This document shows, piece after piece, positions 60,101 through 64,000 of a stretch of DNA of 64,000 bases. The stretch comes from Planctomycetota bacterium (GTDB lineage Bacteria > Planctomycetota > Phycisphaerae > UBA1845 > UTPLA1): the NCBI GenBank assembly GCA_003576905.1, contig QEVG01000027.1, positions 1 to 64,000 on the forward strand, written 5' to 3'. Positions within the stretch are counted from its first letter, which is position 1. Every line of letters starts with the position of its first letter. The translations under genes were made by a program, and so were the position numbers. The notes beneath the pieces were generated by a model. That model had not been told where the DNA came from and did not search any database. It was given only the letters and a program-made list of their open reading frames with translations.

Positions 60101-60654
60101 ACTTCGTCTGGAAGGGCGAACCCCAGCGCGCGGAAGTCGACATCAACGACGTCGTCCGCGACGCCCTTCGATTCATGGATGCCGACTTTCGGGCCAAGGG
60201 CATCTCCGTCCAGTTGCTTCTCGCCGAGGGCATCGAGCCCGTCCGCGCGGATTTCATTCAGCTCGAACAGGTTATCCTGAACCTGCTCCGCAACGCCACC
60301 GACGCCCTCGGCGATATGCCCGAAGCCGAACGGACGATTTCCATCGAATCTTCCCGCGACGCGGATGGAGTTGTTGTAGTGCGCGTCGCTGACAATGGGC
60401 CGGGTATCGCCGCGGAAGTGTGTTCCAGGCTTTTTGTGCCGTTTTGCAGCACCAAGGCCAAGGGCATGGGTCTGGGACTATCCATCAGCCGCGGAATCGT
60501 GGAAGCCCACGGCGGACGCCTCACATTTGATTCCAAGCCGGGCGGCGGCGCGCGCTTTACGGTCCGCCTTCCTGCCCAATCGCCTCGAGGGGCGGCACTC
60601 TCGGCAGGCCCGCTTAACCGGGAGGTGCCCCTTGCGGCGGTCCCCCCCGGTTGA
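57133..60654 (+). CDS. Sensor histidine kinase with periplasmic ABC-type binding domain and PAS domains (FixL-like)
   Basis: The 1173-aa membrane sensor has a signal or anchor segment (about 24-42). A periplasmic domain of the ABC transporter substrate-binding type covers about 55-350 (KSVLLLHSFHPDTDYT, then LIICTDTAAFQFL and VPIVFSALVP). A transmembrane helix lies at about 367-388. Four PAS-type domains run to about 920, then HisKA with H937 (GLAHELNQPLAAI) and a HATPase_c domain with DNGPGI and KGMGLGLSI. GGAGG lies 9 nt before the ATG at 57133. It is followed by a FixJ-type regulator gene, so the two are the likely pair. Its ligand is unknown. Confidence 0.93.
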   Translation: MRHSYSAKSAIGCLRGTPRCQSSCLPFAVAGLLFMTAPLSAGRPAPASPNDPPPKSVLLLHSFHPDTDYTILQRRAIVETIVRKAPRTDIRNEYLDVSSADMENAFDELRDVLRVKFRHDLFDLIICTDTAAFQFLTQHGEELFPRVPIVFSALVPAELAAHARGREITGVMERVEIAATVRLMRRLMPTLERIVIVNDTKGHGNRLQALANEALREFEGQIRFEEWLDQRVEGLTDRVARLAPQRDAVLFLAGGDLWPDQLDSTDTGLSAMCRASPVPVYAVYDAYLGSGIVGGVFASGEAMGQTAAELALRVLAGERASNIPIVWESPNRTMFDATALGRWGISEASLPPGSIVHTEPPSFARKYGWLIAAGIVCLLVELAIIASLVNQRRLLRKSEKALRSNEARLRLLIENSPAAIAMFDCDMRYIVYSRRWLTDYNLPHESIVGLSHYEVFPDIPDRWKEIHQRCLRGARESLREDCFVRSDGTSVWINWGIEPWRDDHGRIGGIIMFTEVITERRQLASELSHFFDLSMDVLCVMDEHGRFHRVNRAFSAILGYQPDELLRQPLIAFVHPDDHAATTTEFLKKLSREAVIDFENRVVRKDGSIRWLQWRATSIASDGLCHAVARDITDRRASEQSLRESERRLALVLDATSEGIWDWNIQTGEDFFSDQWVKALGYTREDIIPHVSFWASIVHPDDMPVVLEALQDHLTGKKPLYRCENRLRMQSGEYRWNLACGRIVEWDEYGRPLRMMGTDSDISGRKAAEFALHEANELLQQRVLEKTAALRESEERLFRLANAAFEGIAIHENGQILAANQSFGDLFGYRPDELIGMTRPELMVDWPPDGQFPEPSAGEASEEKVCESIGTRRDGSTFPCELRAKWMPYQGRYVRVTAVRDITERRRAAQAEAEHRNELAHAMRRVTLGELASGLAHELNQPLAAIVNYTNACLRIIERNREAREEISDAMRQVATQAQRAGDIIRRMRNFVWKGEPQRAEVDINDVVRDALRFMDADFRAKGISVQLLLAEGIEPVRADFIQLEQVILNLLRNATDALGDMPEAERTISIESSRDADGVVVVRVADNGPGIAAEVCSRLFVPFCSTKAKGMGLGLSISRGIVEAHGGRLTFDSKPGGGARFTVRLPAQSPRGAALSAGPLNREVPLAAVPPG

Positions 60655-60978
60655 CAGGTAATGACTCCCTCGGCGAGCGGAGCACCGAATCGTTCCCCCC
60701 TTGGCTGGATGGTGCGAATCTCCCCATCTACACGATTCGATTGCTGCAAGCCGTGGCAAATCCCGAGCATGGAAGGGCCGGAAAGACCCGGATGCGGACA
60801 AGAAATTCACACATGAATATCCCCTGTTGCGAATAAGTCATGCATTAAATCGTTCATATCGTTGAGAATGCCGTGAGTGTCCGATCGCTCTCAATGCGCA
60901 TCTTCCATCCGTTCAGTGAGCGTTTATGCTATTGGCAATCCGTCGACTCCCGCACAGCGCCGGGCTTGGAACTCGTGA
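60655..60978. other. Spacer between the sensor kinase and response regulator
   Basis: This 324-bp gap has a relatively AT-rich second half (about 60820-60945), which may hold a separate promoter for the regulator gene. I identify no clear hexamers and no gene. Confidence 0.35.
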
Positions 60979-61599
60979 ATGAACCGCCAGAATCCGACCG
61001 TCTTTGTGATCGATGACGACGCCGCCGTACGCGATTCGCTCAAGTACTTGATCGAATCCGTGGGCCACCGCGTGCGCACGTTCGCTTCAGCTAATGAGTT
61101 TCTCGACGCCTGCACGACTGAACACGCAGGCTGCATTCTCGCCGACGTGCGCATGCCCGGCATGAGCGGCCTGGAGCTCCAGGAGCGGCTCGTCGCCCGC
61201 GCGATACTCATGCCCACGATCATCATCACCGGTCACGGTGACGTGGCCATGGCCGTACGGGCGATGAAAGCCGGCGCGCTCGATTTCATCGAAAAGCCCT
61301 TCAGCGACCAGGTCCTGCTCGATCAGATTCACGTCGCCCTCGAACGCGACACCCGCGAACGGGAAAAAAGAGACCGGCAGCGACGCATCCAGGACCGGTT
61401 CTCGCTGCTTTCCCCGCGCGAACGAACGGTCATGGACAAGGTCGTCGCCGGGAAATCGAACAAGACCATCGCCGCCGAACTGGGTCTAAGCCAGAAGACC
61501 GTTGAGGTCCATCGCGCACATGTCATGGCCAAGGTCAAAGCGGACTCTCTCGCGCAGCTTGTGCACATGGCCCTCCAAAACGGATTGACGGCCCAATAA
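60979..61599 (+). CDS. FixJ/TodT-family response regulator
   Basis: The 206-aa protein has a receiver domain (about 5-125) with IDDDAAVRDS, phospho-acceptor D56 (ILADVRMPGMSG) and the Lys in FIEKPF. It is followed by a LuxR-type helix-turn-helix (about 140-200; LSPRERTVMDKVVAGKSNKTIAAELGLSQKTVEVHR, quoted in part: LGLSQKTVEVHRAHVM). This is the FixJ/TodT architecture. It probably receives phosphate from the upstream sensor kinase. Targets are unknown. A distinct DNA-binding palindrome was not searched for. Confidence 0.93.
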   Translation: MNRQNPTVFVIDDDAAVRDSLKYLIESVGHRVRTFASANEFLDACTTEHAGCILADVRMPGMSGLELQERLVARAILMPTIIITGHGDVAMAVRAMKAGALDFIEKPFSDQVLLDQIHVALERDTREREKRDRQRRIQDRFSLLSPRERTVMDKVVAGKSNKTIAAELGLSQKTVEVHRAHVMAKVKADSLAQLVHMALQNGLTAQ

Positions 61600-61810
61600 C
61601 GATCGCGGTTCCCCGCGCCCGGCGGCCGCTCCCCTTCATGCACGGTCAACCACCAGACGTCTCGCACGATTCCGCGTCCTCTCACAATTCCGCGGCCCGG
61701 CTACGTACAAACCCTTAACCCCCTCCGACAATCGTTCGTGGAGTCCGTCGGCCGCCCGGCCGATGACTTGTCGGAATTCCCGCGTCGCGTGGGGGGAAGG
61801 TTGAGCGTCC

Positions 61811-63382
61811 GTGTTGAGCTGGCATCGGGAAACGAACCCCAGGAAACGGCATGCCGACTCGCGGACCTGCATTCTCGGCGTGGGCTGCACGTTCTTCGCG
61901 TGCGGCCTGATACTCGTGCTTCCGAGCCTTCCCACTGCAACGGCCGTGGCACTACGGCTACCCGCCGTGGGGGCGGCGGCCACCCTGCTCGGCGGCCTGC
62001 TCATCCTCTATGCGGGCCTTCGACGCAATCCCTCGCCGCCCGCAGCCAGCCCGCCGGCAGGATCAACCGCGTCCAGCTGTTCCGATTCCACACTGGAGGC
62101 GATCGCCCACCTCTCGCACGAAATCAGAAACCCCCTCGCCGCGGTCGTCGGAATGGCCGAGACCCTCGCCGATCAAGGTCTCTCCGAAGACGACCGCCAG
62201 GCGGCACTCCGCACGATCGTGTCGGGCGGCCGACACCTGCATCAGCTTCTCAACGACGTGCTCGACCATGCCCGGCTCGCGGCCGGACGGCTCGAAGTCA
62301 GCCGCTGCGCCTGTCGGATACGCCTTCTGGCCGGCGAAGTCGAGGCCATTCACGCGCCGCACGCCCGCGCGAAGGGACTCTCCCTGCGCGCCAAGATCGA
62401 TCCGCAAATTCCCGAGTGGATCGAGACGGACCCGACCCGGCTCCGCCAGATTCTCATCAACCTCGTCGCCAACGCCATCAAGTTCACGCAGCGCGGCGGC
62501 GTTGAGATGCGTTTAATTGTTGCATCCGGCGATCCGCCCGCACATGCGGGACAAATCCTTCAGTTCGCCGTCGCGGACACCGGAATCGGCATGAATGAAC
62601 GGCAGCTTTCCGCGCTGTTCACTCCCTTCGCACAGGTCGGCGAATCCGCCGGCCGCGTCGGCGGCGCGGGCCTCGGACTGGCTATCAGCCGAAGGCTCGC
62701 CCTCCTCCTGGGCGGCGACATCACCGTGGCGAGCAAGATTGACGCCGGAACGACTTTCACGGTCCATATCCCCCTGATCCCGGTCGCCGCATCGGCTAAT
62801 GCCGTATCCATAGCACATAGGCGCGACGGCCTGAACGTGCCTTCGCTGGAGATTCCCGGAGACGACGGCCGAACCCGGCTCGACGGTCTCCGCATCCTCC
62901 TCGTCGAAGACGTGGCAGAGAATCAGAAGCTCCTCTCGTTTCTACTGGAAAGGGCGGGTGCGATCGTCACCCTCGCCGAGAACGGTCGCCGCGCTGTCGA
63001 ACTGTTCACTTCGGCGGACTCGGCCCGGCACCTGGGCCGGCCCGCCGAGGCGTTCGATATTGTTCTCATGGATGTGTTCATGCCGACCATGAATGGCCTT
63101 GAGGCGACGCGACTGCTGCGGCGCCTTGGATACGACCGCCCCATCATCGCCCTGACCGGCCGAAGCCTGGCGGAAGACCGCCGCGCCTGTATCGACGCGG
63201 GATGCGATGACTTCCTGGTAAAACCCATCGACCGGTTTCTCCTGATCCAGCACATCTCCGGCTGGATGAGAAAACCGCGCCCGAATGACTCCAGTCGCTG
63301 CCATGAAGCGGCACACGCCGTCGGACATCCTGGCGCGCCGCGCAGACGGCCTAGTCGGTCAGACTCACGCCCTGAGTGTTGA
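61811..63382 (+). CDS. Hybrid sensor histidine kinase with C-terminal receiver
   Basis: The 523-aa protein has two N-terminal transmembrane helices (about 20-40 and 48-68) with almost no periplasmic loop. A HisKA domain with H103 (AHLSHEIRNPLAAV) follows, then HATPase_c (DTGIGMN, GGAGLGLAI), and a receiver domain with D421 (IVLMDVFMP) and the Lys in FLVKPIDR. It lacks PAS or other sensor domains, so its input may be membrane-proximal. The GTG start at 61811 is preceded by GGAAGG about 11 nt upstream. It ends 32 bp inside the opposite-strand gene. Confidence 0.88.
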   Translation: MLSWHRETNPRKRHADSRTCILGVGCTFFACGLILVLPSLPTATAVALRLPAVGAAATLLGGLLILYAGLRRNPSPPAASPPAGSTASSCSDSTLEAIAHLSHEIRNPLAAVVGMAETLADQGLSEDDRQAALRTIVSGGRHLHQLLNDVLDHARLAAGRLEVSRCACRIRLLAGEVEAIHAPHARAKGLSLRAKIDPQIPEWIETDPTRLRQILINLVANAIKFTQRGGVEMRLIVASGDPPAHAGQILQFAVADTGIGMNERQLSALFTPFAQVGESAGRVGGAGLGLAISRRLALLLGGDITVASKIDAGTTFTVHIPLIPVAASANAVSIAHRRDGLNVPSLEIPGDDGRTRLDGLRILLVEDVAENQKLLSFLLERAGAIVTLAENGRRAVELFTSADSARHLGRPAEAFDIVLMDVFMPTMNGLEATRLLRRLGYDRPIIALTGRSLAEDRRACIDAGCDDFLVKPIDRFLLIQHISGWMRKPRPNDSSRCHEAAHAVGHPGAPRRRPSRSDSRPEC

Positions 63383-64000
63383 CGGACGCCGATTCGAACC
63401 GCGCCGCCACCGGGAGCCGAACCGTAAACGTCGATCCTTTGCCCACCTCGCTGGCCACCCGGATCGTCCCGCCGAGCATCGTGACCAGCTCGTGGCTGAT
63501 GGCGAGCCCCAGCCCGGTACCCCCGAATTCGCGGGTCATCGAGTCGTCGAGCTGCCTGAACTTCTCGAACACCCCGGCCAGTTCCGATTCGGGGATGCCG
63601 ATGCCCGTATCGCGAACGTCGATCTCGATGTGCTCGGCGTCCATGAGGCGCAGCGTCAGCTCGATCAGCCCCCCGTCGGGGGTAAACTTCACGGCGTTCG
63701 AGAGCAGGTTGTAGAGAATCTGCTGGATGCGGCCGGCGTCCGAGTGAATGCTCGGTATGCCCTCTTCAATGGTCGCGACGAGTTGGAGACTTTTCTTGTC
63801 CGCGAGCGGCCGCATGAAGTCCACGAGATTCCGGCACATTTCGACCATGTCGACCTGCCCGAGATGCAATTCCATCTTGCCCGCTTCGATCTTCGCAAGA
63901 TCGAGCAGGTCGTTGATGATGCCCAGCAGCATGCGCCCGCTGGACATGATGTTCTCCGAATAGCGGAGCATCCGGCCGCCCTCGGCGCTCGCCGCCTCCC
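63351..64000 (-). CDS. Sensor histidine kinase, C-terminal part (5' end beyond window)
   Basis: The frame is open to the window end, so the N-terminus and probably the phospho-acceptor His lie outside. Visible are the end of a HisKA domain (IINDLLDLAKIEAGKMEL), then a HATPase_c domain: N-box NLLSNAVKFT, G1 DTGIGIPESE, and G2 GGTGLGLAI. It ends soon after GKGSTFTVRLP without a fused receiver domain. It converges with the hybrid kinase gene and overlaps its 3' end by 32 bp. Confidence 0.9.
   Translation of the reverse strand, partial: EAASAEGGRMLRYSENIMSSGRMLLGIINDLLDLAKIEAGKMELHLGQVDMVEMCRNLVDFMRPLADKKSLQLVATIEEGIPSIHSDAGRIQQILYNLLSNAVKFTPDGGLIELTLRLMDAEHIEIDVRDTGIGIPESELAGVFEKFRQLDDSMTREFGGTGLGLAISHELVTMLGGTIRVASEVGKGSTFTVRLPVAARFESASVNTQGVSLTD

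Overview
The window reads as a chromosomal segment of a GC-rich (about 65% by eye) bacterium of the Planctomycetota, probably Phycisphaerae-like. The evidence is an ECF sigma factor beside a Ser/Thr kinase with TPRs, large secreted proteins ending in a double EF-hand tail of the GDMNCDC type, small secreted proteins with an LPLLQ motif, and an RHS protein tip. This assignment is inference. I found no rRNA, tRNA, CRISPR array, integrase or insertion sequence.

Layout. 1-1.83 kb: the C-terminal end of an RHS protein with a candidate papain-like toxin tip, and a linked low-GC gene. 1.98-5.06 kb: a solitary nuoA, then a beta-carbonic anhydrase/SulP transporter operon on the minus strand with an intrinsic terminator. 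5.2-8.9 kb: an ECF sigma factor followed by a kinase that carries an N-terminal anti-sigma-type zinc motif. 8.9-14.3 kb: small hydrophobic proteins, a His-rich secreted DUF1264 protein, MutY, a MEMO-family protein and a secreted EF-hand protein. 14.7-20.1 kb: a large secreted protein and a CHASE/PAS hybrid histidine kinase. 20.4-31.5 kb: an AmmeMemoRadiSam radical SAM enzyme, DUF1003 protein, M16 protease, HAD-like phosphatase, NnrE, PolX and a large repeat surface protein. 31.9-36.8 kb: SMC, a flavin reductase and a cupin. 36.8-40.6 kb (minus strand): an anmK-murQ-thioesterase-DUF4261-like operon, whose first two genes are peptidoglycan recycling enzymes. 40.9-44.8 kb: an HD-GYP protein, MnmA with a large insertion, a gamma-carbonic anhydrase-like protein, a thioredoxin-fold gene with an in-frame UGA at the first position of its CxxC motif (candidate selenoprotein), and a DoxX-like protein. 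45.1-55.3 kb: an FG-GAP surface protein, a Rieske oxygenase, a glycogen debranching enzyme, KDPG aldolase and a giant repeat surface protein. 55.4-64 kb: ComM and a signalling cluster with a FixL/FixJ-like pair and two further histidine kinases, the last cut by the window end.

The most noteworthy observations are the candidate UxxC selenoprotein at 43806-44156, the near-identical 24-25 nt elements flanking the sigma factor gene, the 8-bp tandem repeat inside the murQ start region, the MnmA insertion that carries a palindrome, and the low-GC RHS tip with its linked gene. All domain calls were made by eye from motifs. No database search was run.
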